A DNA stretch of 64,000 nucleotides from an uncultured Pseudokineococcus sp. (GCF_947499845.1 NZ_CANMPM010000014.1:21214-85213), one strand, 5' to 3'. Shown: positions 52,175 through 61,441, numbered from the stretch's first letter. Translations and numbers: made by a program. Notes: generated by a model not told the origin, from the letters alone.

Positions 52175-53394
52175 GCCGCACCCCCGGCCTCGGTGCCGGC
52201 CCGATCGTCGGCCCCGTCGTCAGTCTTGTCGTCAGCCCCGCCGTCGTCGGGCGGGTCGAAGACGATGACCTGGCGGATCGCCGCGCCCTCGGCGAGGGAG
52301 TCCATCGCGGCGTTGACGTCCTCCAGCCGCGTCCGCGAGGAGATGAGCGCCTCGACGGGCAGCCGCCCCTCGCGCCACATCTGCGCGTAGGCCGGGATGT
52401 CGCGGGCCGGCACGGCCGACCCGAGGTAGCTGCCGACGATGGTGCGCGCCTCGGCGGTGATGCCGAGCGGCTTGATGGTCGCCTCGGCGGTCGGCGCGGG
52501 CAGCCCCACCGTCACGGTCGTGCCGCCGACGCCGGTCAGCGCGACCGCGGTCTCGAAGGCGCGCGCGTTGCCGGCGGCCTCCACGACGACGGGCGCCTTG
52601 AGGCCCGCCTCGAGGGCCTCGGCCGGCGACATCGCCTGCGACGCGCCCAGCTCGAGCGCGCGGGAGAGCTTCTCGGGCACCGCGTCCACCCCGATGACCG
52701 GGCCGCGGCCGAGCGAGACGGCGGTGATGAGCGCCGCCATCCCGACCCCGCCGAGCCCCACGACGACGACGGTGTCGCCGTCCCCGGGCCGCCCGGCGTT
52801 GAGGACGGCGCCGCCGCCGGTGAGCACCGCGCAGCCGAGCACGGCGGCTACCTCGGGCGGGACGTCGTCGTCGACGGCCACGACGGACCGGCGGTCGACG
52901 ACGGCGTGCGTCGCGAACCCGGAGACGCCGAGGTGGTGGTGGACGGCGTCGCCTTCCCCGACGGCGTCGTCCCCCACGCCGAGCGGTGCGGTCGCGTGCA
53001 GCCGCCGCCCGCCGGCCAGCAGCTCGCCGGCGTTGTTGGACGCCGAGCCGCGCGTGCAGGGCAGCCGTCCGTCGGTGCGGCACCCGTCGCACTCGCCGCA
53101 GCGGGGCAGGAACGCCATGACGACGCGCTGGCCGACGGCGAGGTCGTCGACCTCCGCGCCGACGCGCTCGACCCGTCCGGCGGCCTCGTGGCCGAGGAGC
53201 ATCGGCACGGGGCGCACGCGGTTGCCGTCGACGACCGAGAGGTCGGAGTGGCAGACGCCGGCCGCCTCGATGCGCACGAGCACCTCGGTGGGGCCCGGGT
53301 CGTCGAGCTCGAGCTCGACGACGGAGATCGGCCGGGAGTCACGGTAGGGGCGCTCGTCGCCGATGCGCTCGAGCACCGCGCCGCGGATCCTCAT
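52171..53394 (-). CDS. Zinc-dependent alcohol dehydrogenase (MDR family)
   Basis: A 407-residue medium-chain dehydrogenase. The catalytic zinc site (GVCHSD and GHEAAG), the four-Cys structural zinc loop (CGECDGCRTDGRLPC) and the NAD loop VVGLGGVGMAA are intact. An Asp-rich tail of about 25 residues is non-conserved. The ATG at 53394 overlaps the zinc-ribbon gene stop (ATGA). In this operon the likely job is oxidation of 4-hydroxybutyrate, or another omega-hydroxy acid, to the semialdehyde used by the next enzyme. Other short alcohols are possible. Confidence 0.9.
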   Translation of the reverse strand: MRIRGAVLERIGDERPYRDSRPISVVELELDDPGPTEVLVRIEAAGVCHSDLSVVDGNRVRPVPMLLGHEAAGRVERVGAEVDDLAVGQRVVMAFLPRCGECDGCRTDGRLPCTRGSASNNAGELLAGGRRLHATAPLGVGDDAVGEGDAVHHHLGVSGFATHAVVDRRSVVAVDDDVPPEVAAVLGCAVLTGGGAVLNAGRPGDGDTVVVVGLGGVGMAALITAVSLGRGPVIGVDAVPEKLSRALELGASQAMSPAEALEAGLKAPVVVEAAGNARAFETAVALTGVGGTTVTVGLPAPTAEATIKPLGITAEARTIVGSYLGSAVPARDIPAYAQMWREGRLPVEALISSRTRLEDVNAAMDSLAEGAAIRQVIVFDPPDDGGADDKTDDGADDRAGTEAGGAA

Positions 53395-53849
53395 GACGCC
53401 GACCGTCCGGGCGCTGCCGTCCGTCCCGGTGCCGTCCGTCCCGGCGCCGCCGTCGGTGCGGCCGCCTCGGCGGCGCGGACCTCGGCGATGACGGCCTTCG
53501 GGTCGTCCCCGGCGCGCAGCGGGCGGCTCGCGAAGACGCCCTCGTGGGCGAGCACCGGACGCCGGTCGCCCGCCAGCTCGGGGTGCTTCTCCTCCAGGCG
53601 CTCCCGCGCCACGGCCGCCTTCCGCCAGTGCGCCACGGTCTCGCGGTCCCCGCGCCGGACGCCCTCCCAGCTGCGGGGCATCTGCTCGCGCGACACCCCG
53701 GTGGACGCGCGGCCGCCGACGTTGAGGCGGCTCGGCCGACGGCGCGACGCGGACCCGCAGGCCGGGCACGCCGGGTCCGGCGACGTCATCGACGGCAGCC
53801 CGGCCTCGAAGCGGTGGCCGGCGCCGCAGAGGAAGTCGTGGAGCACCAT
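53391..53849 (-). CDS. FmdB-like zinc ribbon protein
   Basis: A 152-residue small protein. The N-terminus VLHDFLCGAGHRFEAG ... CPACGS is a C-x-H/C-x2-C zinc ribbon of the FmdB type. The rest is basic and helical (SREQMPRSWEGVRRGD, VARERLEEKHPE) with an Ala/Pro-rich tail. FmdB-like proteins are often regulatory or accessory proteins in amide or alcohol catabolic operons, with poorly known function. It overlaps both neighbours by a few bases, so it is an integral part of this operon. Confidence 0.8.
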   Translation of the reverse strand: MVLHDFLCGAGHRFEAGLPSMTSPDPACPACGSASRRRPSRLNVGGRASTGVSREQMPRSWEGVRRGDRETVAHWRKAAVARERLEEKHPELAGDRRPVLAHEGVFASRPLRAGDDPKAVIAEVRAAEAAAPTAAPGRTAPGRTAAPGRSAS

Positions 53850-54673
53850 CAGCGGTACACCCCCTCGGGGGCGTAGCGGAGGCCCTTCGCCTGCTCGGCG
53901 TCGTGGCCGAAGATGACCTCGGCGCCGGTCTTCTCGGCGATGCCGCGGAGCTTCTCGACGCTCTCGAGCCAGCGCAGGTTGTCCCAGACGATGGCGGCGC
54001 CGACGGCCGGCGGCCCCCACGAGTCGCTGAGGTACACGGCGTCGGAGGTGAAGAGCTTGGTGCCCTCCTCCGGCAGGTCGACCTTGAGCGACATCGTCCC
54101 CCAGGTGTGACCGGGGGTCTCGATGACGGAGACGCCCGGCAGGATGTCGACGTCGCCGCTGACGGTCTCGAAGTCCAGCCCCTGGTAGTCGCCGACGATG
54201 TGCGCGCCGGCGCTGTAGCCGTCGATCTTCCGGGCGCCCTCGAGCTCCTTGTCGTTGACGATGATCCGCGTCTTGCCGTTCGCGAAGTCCCGCGCGTTGG
54301 CCGCGTGGTCGAAGTGCAGGTGGCTCAGCACGAGGATGTCGATGTCCTCGGGCGCCAGCTCCAGCTCGGCGAGCGAGGAGTCGAGGTAGCCGGGCCCGTC
54401 GATCGCCTCGCGGACGGGGAAGAAGTCGTGGAAGCCGGTGGGCGCCCACCGCTCCTGCCAGTCGCGCGGCACGCCCGTGTCCCACAGCACCCGGCCCTCA
54501 GGGTGCTCGATGAGGACGGCGTGGGTCGGGCAGTCGCCCCAGACGACGGGGTCGTCCTTGTGGTGGCGGTCGCGAATGGTGCGGCCGCCCTTGAGCAGCA
54601 GCCATGTCAGGTCGGTCTCCATCACCCCGGTGGAGAGCACGTGGAGCTTCATGTCGGGGGCGTTGCCGGTCAT
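53849..54673 (-). CDS. MBL-fold metallo-hydrolase, N-acyl homoserine/gamma-butyrolactone lactonase-like
   Basis: A 274-residue metallo-beta-lactamase-fold enzyme. The dimetal signature SHLHFDHA is at mid-protein, followed by His in ETPGHTWG, Asp in FTSDAVY and a C-terminal FGHDAEQ. The N-terminal [20 protein letters not shown] strand resembles AiiA/AttM-type lactonases. It would open a lactone ring to the hydroxy acid, the substrate of the alcohol dehydrogenase two genes downstream. The ATG at 54673 is supported by AGGGG; the longer open frame upstream is unrelated. First gene of the operon, divergent from the PucR-type regulator. Confidence 0.88.
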   Translation of the reverse strand: MTGNAPDMKLHVLSTGVMETDLTWLLLKGGRTIRDRHHKDDPVVWGDCPTHAVLIEHPEGRVLWDTGVPRDWQERWAPTGFHDFFPVREAIDGPGYLDSSLAELELAPEDIDILVLSHLHFDHAANARDFANGKTRIIVNDKELEGARKIDGYSAGAHIVGDYQGLDFETVSGDVDILPGVSVIETPGHTWGTMSLKVDLPEEGTKLFTSDAVYLSDSWGPPAVGAAIVWDNLRWLESVEKLRGIAEKTGAEVIFGHDAEQAKGLRYAPEGVYR

Positions 54674-54820
54674 GTCGGACCCCTGTCTCAAGCCTGCGCC
54701 CCCGCGGCGCCCGTGCCTCGACGTCGTCGCGAGGGGCGCCGCCCCGTCGCGGCGCGCGCCCAGACTGGGTCGGCCGGGACGGTGACGGCCATGGGCGTCG
54801 CTGACACACTGCGGCCCCCC

Positions 54821-54841
54821 GGGTGTGGCCCGCCCACACCC
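54821..54841. promoter_or_regulatory. Inverted repeat in the lactonase/PucR divergent promoter
   Basis: GGGTGTGG (54821-54828) and CCACACCC (54834-54841) are perfect arms around a 5-bp spacer, 19 bp before the regulator's GTG. It is a candidate binding site for the divergent regulator. The rest of the 187-bp gap shows no gene. Confidence 0.5.
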
Positions 54842-54860
54842 CGCCGACGGAGGTGAGGGC

Positions 54861-56633
54861 GTGCCCGACGACGGCAGCACGGCGCCGGGCGGCACCGACG
54901 TGGGCGGCGCCCGGGCGGGCGTCGCGGACGTGGGCAGCTTCGCGGCGCCGTCGCCCGAGGCGCTGCTGCGCGCCGTCCACGACGCGGCCACCGACCTCGC
55001 CAGCGTCCGCGACCGGGGCGTCATCCTCCAGGCGCTCGTGCGCCGCACCCGCGCCCTGCTCGGCGCCGACATGGCCTACCTGTCGCTCAACGACCTCGCG
55101 GCGGGCGAGACGTGGATCCACGTCACCGACGGCGTGCGCACGCGCGCCTACGCCGAGATCCGCATGCCGCTGGGCACGGGCATCCTCGGCGCGGTGGCCG
55201 CGGGCGGCACGTCGGTGCACACCGACGACTACCTCGCCGACACCGACCTCAACCACCTCACCCACATCGACGACGTCGTCGCCGGCGAGGGGGTGCGCGC
55301 CATCAGCGGGGAGCCGCTGCGGGTCGACGGGCACCTCGTGGGCGCGCTGCTCGTCGCCCACCGCACGCCGGTCGTGATGCCGCCGGAGGGGCTGGCGGCG
55401 CTGCGGCTGCTGGCGCTGCAGGCCGCCGTCGCGCTGGAGCAGACGCGCCGCGCCGCGGAGATCGCCGAGCTGCGCGCCCTGGCCGACGGCACCCGGCACG
55501 AGGCGGGCCGCCGCGCCCGGGAGGCCGCGGACGCCGCCGCCCTGCTGGCCCTGGACGCCCGGCTGCTGGCCGCCGTCGAGACGGGCGGGGGCTGCCGCGC
55601 CGTCCTCGCGCAGCTGGCGGCCGAGCTGAGGGCCCCGGTGGCCCTGCTCGACGCGCAGGGCGAGGTGCGGGCGGCCTCGTCGGCGCTCCCGGGCACCGGT
55701 GACCTGACCGGCGGCGCCTGCCTCGTCGAGCGGGACCGGGGCCGCCTCGTCACCCCGGCGACCGGCGAGCGCGTCGACCCGGTGCTGGCGCGCGGTGCGC
55801 TGGCCGTGGGCCTGGCGCTGCAGGTCGAGCACGAGCTGGCCGAGGCCGCGGACCGCTCCGTCTCCACGCTGCTCGAGGACCTCCTCGGCGACCACCTCGA
55901 CGACGGGCCCGACGGCGACCGCGCCGCCCGCCGCGAGGTCGCCGAGGCCCGGGCGCTGAGCCACGGCGTGGACCTGCGTGCGCCGGCGACGTCGCTCGTC
56001 GTGCTCGTCCCGGCGGCCGAGCGCCAGCGCGGCGTCGCGGCGCTGCGACCGCTCGTCGCGCGCGGCGGCCTGGTGTCGGTGCACGCCGGCCACGTCTGCC
56101 TGCTGTGCCCGACGGGCGGCCGCGCCTCCGACGGCGCCCTCGCCGACCGGGCGGTGGAGGCGCTGGCGACGTCCGGCGTCCCGGCCCTCGTGGGCAGCGC
56201 CGCGTCCGCCGGGCGCGGCGCCGGGCCGCTGCAGCGCGCGCACGCCGAGGCCGCCCAGGCCGCCCGCGCCGCGCAGGTCCTCGGGTGGCGCCGCGGCCAC
56301 GCCGACCGCGCGCGCCTCGGCCTCGCCGGGTTGCTGCTCGGCGGCCACGACGAGCAGGTGGTCGACGCGCTCGTCGAGCAGCAGCTCGGGCCGGCCCTCG
56401 CCTACGACGCCGCCCACGGCACCTGCCTCGTCGAGACGGCGACCGCCGTCCTCGAGGAGGGCTCGCGGACCGCCGCCGCCGCGCGGCTCTTCGTCCACGT
56501 CAACACGGTGCGCCAGCGCGCCGAGCGCCTGACCGAGCTGCTCGGCGAGGGATGGGACGTGCCGCCCCGGAGCCTCGATGTGCACGCCGCGCTGCGGCTG
56601 CACGTGCTGAGGCAGGCGGCCGCGGGCCAGTAG
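54861..56633 (+). CDS. GAF domain / PucR-type helix-turn-helix regulator
   Basis: A 590-residue regulator. A GAF sensor domain (about 30-200; [38 protein letters not shown]) is followed by a short coiled coil (about 205-240), a second sensor-like region, a GGDEF-like PucR domain without catalytic motifs, and a C-terminal PucR HTH ([21 protein letters not shown]). PucR-family proteins activate catabolic operons in response to a small ligand. The GTG at 54861 follows GGAGGTGA. Divergent from the lactonase operon, it is the likely activator of that pathway. Confidence 0.88.
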   Translation: MPDDGSTAPGGTDVGGARAGVADVGSFAAPSPEALLRAVHDAATDLASVRDRGVILQALVRRTRALLGADMAYLSLNDLAAGETWIHVTDGVRTRAYAEIRMPLGTGILGAVAAGGTSVHTDDYLADTDLNHLTHIDDVVAGEGVRAISGEPLRVDGHLVGALLVAHRTPVVMPPEGLAALRLLALQAAVALEQTRRAAEIAELRALADGTRHEAGRRAREAADAAALLALDARLLAAVETGGGCRAVLAQLAAELRAPVALLDAQGEVRAASSALPGTGDLTGGACLVERDRGRLVTPATGERVDPVLARGALAVGLALQVEHELAEAADRSVSTLLEDLLGDHLDDGPDGDRAARREVAEARALSHGVDLRAPATSLVVLVPAAERQRGVAALRPLVARGGLVSVHAGHVCLLCPTGGRASDGALADRAVEALATSGVPALVGSAASAGRGAGPLQRAHAEAAQAARAAQVLGWRRGHADRARLGLAGLLLGGHDEQVVDALVEQQLGPALAYDAAHGTCLVETATAVLEEGSRTAAAARLFVHVNTVRQRAERLTELLGEGWDVPPRSLDVHAALRLHVLRQAAAGQ

Positions 56634-56654
56634 CTCCGTGCCCTCGTCGGAGCT
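56632..56654. terminator. Weak hairpin between convergent genes
   Basis: AGCTCCG/CGGAGCT arms (7 bp) with a 9-nt loop start at the PucR stop codon, in the 64-bp gap before the fic stop. A modest terminator at best. Confidence 0.4.
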
Positions 56655-56697
56655 GCCGGTCCAGGGAGGCGCCGACGTCGACGCCGCGCGCCTGGTC

Positions 56698-57876
56698 TCA
56701 GCGCCCCGTCAGCACCTCCACGACGGCGTCCGCGACGAAGCGGCGGCCACGCCCCTGACCCGGTGACTCACGAAGGACGCCGAGCTCGACGAGACGAGCG
56801 ACGGCGGTGTTGGTGGCCTGGTAGGTCCGACCCGTGGCCTCGCTGAGCCGAGCGACACGGACGAAGGGGGCGGCGACGAGACCGCGGGCGATGGTCTCCG
56901 CGAGACCGCTGAGGCCGGCGTCGGACACGCGGCGCAGGTAGTCCTGCTCCACGTCCAGGAGGTCGTGCACCCTCCGAGCCGTGTCGAGCGCAGACGCCTC
57001 CAGGCCAGTGGCGAAGAAGTGCACCCATGCGTTCCAGTCACCGGTCGCACTGACCTCGGCGAGGTGCTCCTGGTAGTCGCGCCGGCGCGCCTCGAACCAC
57101 GGTGACACGCTCAGCAGCGGCTCGTGGATGATACGGGCGCGCATCAGGTGGAGGACGACGAGCAGCCGACCGAGGCGGCCGTTGCCGTCGTTGAAGGGGT
57201 GAAGGGTCTCGAACTGGTAGTGCCCCATGGCGGCGGCGACGACGGGGTCCCGGTCGAGGTCCGGCAGCTCCATCCACCGGACCAGGTCGTGCACCGAGGC
57301 CTCCAGCGCCGCTCCCTGGGGCATCGGCACGAAGCGCGAAGCCTCCAGGCCTGCGTCACGCCCCCCGATGGCGACCGGCACGCGGCGGACCCTCCCAGCG
57401 TCGTCCGTGTCCGCCGCGGTTCCTCGCACGAGCGTCCGGTGCAGCTGGCAGACGAGCCCGACCGTGAGGGGGCGCCCCTCACCCACCCATGCGAAGGCCT
57501 GCTCGGCCGCGTCCACGTAGTTGAGCACCTCGGCGAGCTCCGCCGACGTCCCACCGGTCCCCCACTCCGCTTCGAGCACGTCCTCGAGCGGCGCGAAGGT
57601 CCCTTCGAGCGCGGACGTGCTCTGGGCCTCGCGACGGAGGGTCGGCCGCCTGAGCAAGGCTGGCTCCGGCATCTGCCGCCCCGCTTGCTCGAGGCGACCC
57701 AGAGCGTGTCCAGCGCGCGCGACGGCGCGCCATGCAGCACCCCCGAGCGGGGGCTCGGCTGCGAGCGGGTCAGCGACGTAGGCCCAGTGCTCGTACGGAC
57801 GGCGCGTGCGCCCGTCGACGCCGGCGAGACGGACGACGTGCCCGAGCGGGCTCGCCTTGAAGCGCGCGACGTCCAT
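56698..57876 (-). CDS. Fic domain protein (AMPylase family)
   Basis: A 392-residue Fic protein. The active-site motif HPFNDGNGRLGR begins at His226. An N-terminal inhibitory helix motif STSALEGT is present with Glu91, the (S/T)xxxE(G/N) signature that keeps the enzyme auto-inhibited. A C-terminal winged-helix region (SEATGRTYQATNTAVARL) suits DNA binding or autorepression. Fic enzymes transfer AMP or other nucleotides to protein hydroxyls. The ATG at 57876 has GGGAG upstream, and the leader contains TTCAAG/CTTGAA elements in a less GC-rich stretch. It stands beside another accessory gene (DUF4262). Confidence 0.92.
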   Translation of the reverse strand: MDVARFKASPLGHVVRLAGVDGRTRRPYEHWAYVADPLAAEPPLGGAAWRAVARAGHALGRLEQAGRQMPEPALLRRPTLRREAQSTSALEGTFAPLEDVLEAEWGTGGTSAELAEVLNYVDAAEQAFAWVGEGRPLTVGLVCQLHRTLVRGTAADTDDAGRVRRVPVAIGGRDAGLEASRFVPMPQGAALEASVHDLVRWMELPDLDRDPVVAAAMGHYQFETLHPFNDGNGRLGRLLVVLHLMRARIIHEPLLSVSPWFEARRRDYQEHLAEVSATGDWNAWVHFFATGLEASALDTARRVHDLLDVEQDYLRRVSDAGLSGLAETIARGLVAAPFVRVARLSEATGRTYQATNTAVARLVELGVLRESPGQGRGRRFVADAVVEVLTGR

Positions 57877-58032
57877 AACTTCAAGCCTGCTCCCTAGTCA
57901 CTTGAACTTCGACGGGCGAATGTCAAGCGGGCTGCACACCCACCTCTCCACTTCTCCTCCCCCATGGGAAGGCTCGCCTTTGGCAGGCCGTGCTCGCCCG
58001 CTGGATCCCTCACCGCCCGTCGGGAGGTGCCA

Positions 58033-58479
58033 TCACGTCTGCACGAGGTCGACGCCCGCGTCGAGCTCCTCCCACGGCCAACGGCCGTGGTCGTCCCGCC
58101 AGACCACCTGGAGGAGAGGGAGCGGTGGACCGTCCTCGGCGTACATCGCCTGGAGGATCACGGCGCACTCCGGGTGGCTGACCGGCTCGAAGCGCATCAG
58201 GACGCGTCCGAGGTCGTCGAGCTGGTCGCCAGCGTCGAAGTGCTCACCCGCGAGGACCCTGCGTGCGAGGCGGTCCACCAGCAGGTAGGAGAGGGCGACC
58301 GGCGCCCCGGAGACCAGGAGGTCGCGTTGGCCGTCCTGGCGGCTCAGGCCGACGGTGTAGGTGAGCGGGTAGCCGCTCGTACCGCCGGTGGTGTGAACGA
58401 TCGAGAAGCCGTCGGCATCCACCTCCTGGCGGTGCTCCTCGACGATGTCCGAGAGGTCGATCGGGCACAGCTCGCACAT
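58033..58479 (-). CDS. DUF4262 domain protein
   Basis: A 148-residue DUF4262 protein, paralogous to that at 42644-43144. It shares the TYTVGLSRQDGQRDLLVSG strand, a central acidic loop and the LLQVVWRDDHGRWPWEE C-terminal block. The N-terminal CELC pair could bind a metal. ATG at 58479 with GAGGAGGA upstream, and TAGCGT (58530-58525) as a possible -10. The function of the family is unknown. Confidence 0.86.
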   Translation of the reverse strand: MCELCPIDLSDIVEEHRQEVDADGFSIVHTTGGTSGYPLTYTVGLSRQDGQRDLLVSGAPVALSYLLVDRLARRVLAGEHFDAGDQLDDLGRVLMRFEPVSHPECAVILQAMYAEDGPPLPLLQVVWRDDHGRWPWEELDAGVDLVQT

Positions 58480-58698
58480 GGTTCCTCCTCGTCGCCGACG
58501 CTCGTCGCCGTCTGCGAGCTCGCGACGCTACGCACGGACGCCCTGGCGAGCGGGCTGAGGCCGGGGACCTGTGGACTAGCTCTGCCGACGGACCGAGGTG
58601 GGCTGCGGTCGGACACGCCCATGAAGGAGCGAGGGGCGACCACGGCGTGGGTCACGGACGCGGGAGTCCTGACGACACGCCTTCGGCACTCGTCGGCG

Positions 58699-59214
58699 TC
58701 AACGCTCGTAGAGCGCGCGGATCCGCCGCAGCCGCTCGACGACGCGCTGGGTGTCGAGCTCAGGACGCGGATCGGGGTGGTCCAGCATCGCCCGGAGCGT
58801 GCGCACGAGCTCGCCGGCCACCTCCGGCGAGAAGGTGGACCCGGCGTCCAGCACCCCCGTCGCGCCGCTCAGCTCGGCGACCAGGCGCAGGCGCCCGCTC
58901 GCCGGCATCGGTCGACCGTCCTCCGAGGGACCCACCTCGAGGCTGGCGTCGTCGTGCCGCAGCCGGAGGTAGACCGCCTCGCCGGTCGGCCTCCACCAGC
59001 CGTAGCCCTGCTCCGGGCACATGCCGCCGTACTCGACGAACTCGATCTCCTCCGTGGCGCCGTTGACCGCGGCGAGGAGAGCCGCCGCTTGCCTCTCCCG
59101 TTCGGCGACCTCCTCGGGCGTGGGGGGCGGGAGCCGCTCCCACAGACGCCGAGCGGCGTCCGCGCGTGGTGCCGAGGTGGCCTCGCCCGGTGCGCCGTCC
59201 TCGACGTCGTCCAC
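58699..59214 (-). CDS. Hypothetical protein
   Basis: A 171-residue soluble protein of unknown family. Start GTG at 59214. A charged helical N-terminus (EEVAERERQAAALLAAV) is followed by a beta-rich centre (EIEFVEYGGMCPEQGYGWW, VYLRLRHDDASLEV) and a helical C-terminus. Codon use is normal for the region and the frame has typical third-position GC, so it is probably a real gene. The flanking gaps (219 bp before the DUF4262 start, 141 bp before the RpiR stop) hold nothing obvious. Confidence 0.68.
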   Translation of the reverse strand: MDDVEDGAPGEATSAPRADAARRLWERLPPPTPEEVAERERQAAALLAAVNGATEEIEFVEYGGMCPEQGYGWWRPTGEAVYLRLRHDDASLEVGPSEDGRPMPASGRLRLVAELSGATGVLDAGSTFSPEVAGELVRTLRAMLDHPDPRPELDTQRVVERLRRIRALYER

Positions 59215-59355
59215 GACCCCTCCCCTCCTCGACGAGCGCCTGCGTCGGGCCTCCCGGCCGTGCGCGCTCAGCGGTCGAGGCGAGCATGACCGCCCCGCCC
59301 ACGGCGGTCCAGCACGTATCGGCGGCGCCGCCCCGCGCCCGTGGAGCCGACGCCC

Positions 59356-60225
59356 TCAGCCGCCCGACGCCCCGCCCCGCGGCCCGTCGTCGTAGGTGTC
59401 CATCGCCCGCCACGCGCGCTGCACGCCCTGGAGGGCGGCGCGCGTCTGCTCGGGGCGGCTCGCCTGCATGCCGGCGAGCAGCCCGTAGACGACAGCGGTG
59501 ATGGCCGTCACCGACTGGAAGAAGGACACGCCCTCGCTCGGCACGATGAGCGGGACGTCCGAGACCTGCGCGACCGGCCCGCGCTCGAGGTCGCTGATCG
59601 ACACCACACGCGCGCCGCCCGCGCGGGCGGCGCGCGCGGCGGCGAGCAGCTCGCGCATGGGGCGCCACGGGTTGACGAGGAGGACGACGTCGCCCGGCCC
59701 CAGCGCCGAGACGGCGGTCGCCAGGTGCGGCCCGCCCCGTGACTCCAGCTGCGCCCGGTAGCCCATCGTCGCGGCGAGGTGGGCGAAGACCGTCGCGGGC
59801 CCGGCGAAGGACCCCTGGCCCAGGACGAGCAGGTGCTCGGCCTCCCCCAGCGCCGCCACCGCGCGCTCGGCGTCGTCGCGGTCGACCGTCTCGAGCGCGA
59901 GCCGCAGGTTCTCCATGTCGTGGCGGACGGCGTCGTGGACGACCCCGTCGGTCTCCCGGTGGTGCTGCTCGAGCGTCTGCTCCGTGGAGATCTCCAGCAG
60001 GTAGCGCGCCCGCAGCTCGTGCTGCAGCGTCGGCCACCCGCGGAATCCGAGGCGCTGGGCGCAGCGGACGACCGTGCTCTTGTCGACGCCGGCGCGCGCG
60101 GCGATGGCCGCGACGTCGGAGTACGACGCCAGCTGCTGGTTGCGCTTCACCGTCTCGAACACGCGCTCCTGCGCCGGCGAGAGCCCCGTCGACGGGCGCA
60201 GGCCGTCGAGCCACGTGCTGATCAC
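59356..60225 (-). CDS. MurR/RpiR family transcriptional regulator
   Basis: A 289-residue regulator: N-terminal HTH_6 domain (SYSDVAAIAARAGVDKSTVV, RCAQRLGFRGWPTLQ, about 30-75) and a C-terminal SIS sensor domain (LVLGQGSFAGPATVFAH, VVSISDLERGPVAQ). RpiR regulators respond to phosphosugars or related acids. GTG start at 60225; the upstream open frame is low-complexity. It is divergent from a beta-hydroxyacid dehydrogenase operon over a 232-bp gap and is its likely regulator. Confidence 0.88.
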   Translation of the reverse strand: MISTWLDGLRPSTGLSPAQERVFETVKRNQQLASYSDVAAIAARAGVDKSTVVRCAQRLGFRGWPTLQHELRARYLLEISTEQTLEQHHRETDGVVHDAVRHDMENLRLALETVDRDDAERAVAALGEAEHLLVLGQGSFAGPATVFAHLAATMGYRAQLESRGGPHLATAVSALGPGDVVLLVNPWRPMRELLAAARAARAGGARVVSISDLERGPVAQVSDVPLIVPSEGVSFFQSVTAITAVVYGLLAGMQASRPEQTRAALQGVQRAWRAMDTYDDGPRGGASGG

Positions 60226-60359
60226 GCCGTCACCGCCCCCCTCGCCCCGACGGACGACGTCGACCCGAACTGTAGGAGCCGCAGCGGGACCCGTCGATCC
60301 GCGCCGTCCGGCCCGGGCCGACCGGCCGACACCTCGTGGACGCGATCCTGCAACGACCA

Positions 60360-60388
60360 TTGCCAGCGGGTCGAGGTGCACTTACGTT
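60360..60388 (+). promoter_or_regulatory. Candidate promoter of the hydroxyacid dehydrogenase operon
   Basis: TTGCCA (60360-60365, 5 of 6 to the -35 consensus), a 17-bp spacer and TACGTT (60383-60388). It lies in a less GC-rich pocket 70 bp before the gene. Confidence 0.45.
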
Positions 60389-60457
60389 TGCCGACCATCA
60401 CGGCCGGGCGCACCACGGGTCCGGCCCGCACCGACGGACGACGCGAGAGCAGGACAC

Positions 60458-61441
60458 GTGGACACCACCCCTCCCGACGGGGCCGCCCCGGCGGACCTCC
60501 CCAGCGACGGCTCGGGCGCCGAGCGGCGCGTCGCCGTCGTCGGCCTCGGCGCGATGGGCGGCGCCATGGCGGCGACGCTGCACCGGGCCGGCTGGGCGGT
60601 CACCGGCTACGACCCGTCGCCCGACGCCCGGGCGCGCGCGGCCGACGCCGGCGTCGCGACGGCCGAACGGCTCGAGGACGTAGCGGGCACGCCCTTCGCC
60701 GTCCTCTCCCTGCCGTCGGCGCGCGTCGTCGAGCAGACGGTTCCCGTGCTGCTGGAGCGCGAGGGCACCCGCGTCGTCCTCGACACGACGACGTCGGAGC
60801 CCGCCACGAGCGAGGCCATGGCCGCGGCCGCCCGCGAGCGCGGCGCCGTCTTCGTCGACGCTCCCGTCTCCGGCGGCGCGAGCGGCGCCGCGACCGGGGC
60901 GCTGAGCGCCTTCGTCGGCGGCACCGCCGACGACGTCCGCGCCGCCGAGCCGCTGCTCGCCGCGCTGACCGGCGGGCAGTACGCCGTCGTCGGCGGCACG
61001 GGCGCCGGCAACGTCGTCAAGCTCCTCAACAACGTGCTGTGCGCGACCAACCTCATCGCCGTCGGCGAGGCGATGGACGTCGCCGCCGCCCACGGCCTCG
61101 ACCTCGCCACGGTCGCCCAGGCCGTCAGCGGCGCGTCGGGCGGCAGCGCCGTCACGGCGAACGCCCTCCCGCGCTGGGTGCTCTCGGGCACCTTCGACTC
61201 CGGCTTCGCCCTCGGCCTCATGGCCCGCGACGTGGGCCTCGCCCTCGACGTCGCCGCCGCCCGCGGCGCGAAGCCCTCGCTGCTCGCCGCGACGCACGAC
61301 GCCTGGCAGCGCGCCCTCGCCGAGCGCGGCCCCGCCGCCGACTTCACCGAGGCCCCGGCCACCGCTGCGACCGCGACCACCGCCCTCGCGCCGGCGGACC
61401 CCACCGCGCGCTCCACGACCAGCAGCGAGGACGACCGATGA
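60458..61441 (+). CDS. NAD(P)-dependent beta-hydroxyacid dehydrogenase (HIBADH family)
   Basis: A 327-residue dehydrogenase of the 3-hydroxyisobutyrate / tartronate-semialdehyde reductase / L-threonate dehydrogenase family. It has the nucleotide loop VVGLGAMGGAMA, the substrate motif DAPVSGGASGAATG, the catalytic Lys in NVVKLLNNVLCATN and a FALGLMARDVGLAL helix. The GTG at 60458 is preceded by GCAGGA. It overlaps the next gene by ATGA. A C-terminal tail of about 30 residues is Ala/Thr-rich and non-conserved. The exact hydroxy acid is unknown; threonate or 3-hydroxyisobutyrate are possible. Confidence 0.9.
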   Translation: MDTTPPDGAAPADLPSDGSGAERRVAVVGLGAMGGAMAATLHRAGWAVTGYDPSPDARARAADAGVATAERLEDVAGTPFAVLSLPSARVVEQTVPVLLEREGTRVVLDTTTSEPATSEAMAAAARERGAVFVDAPVSGGASGAATGALSAFVGGTADDVRAAEPLLAALTGGQYAVVGGTGAGNVVKLLNNVLCATNLIAVGEAMDVAAAHGLDLATVAQAVSGASGGSAVTANALPRWVLSGTFDSGFALGLMARDVGLALDVAAARGAKPSLLAATHDAWQRALAERGPAADFTEAPATAATATTALAPADPTARSTTSSEDDR

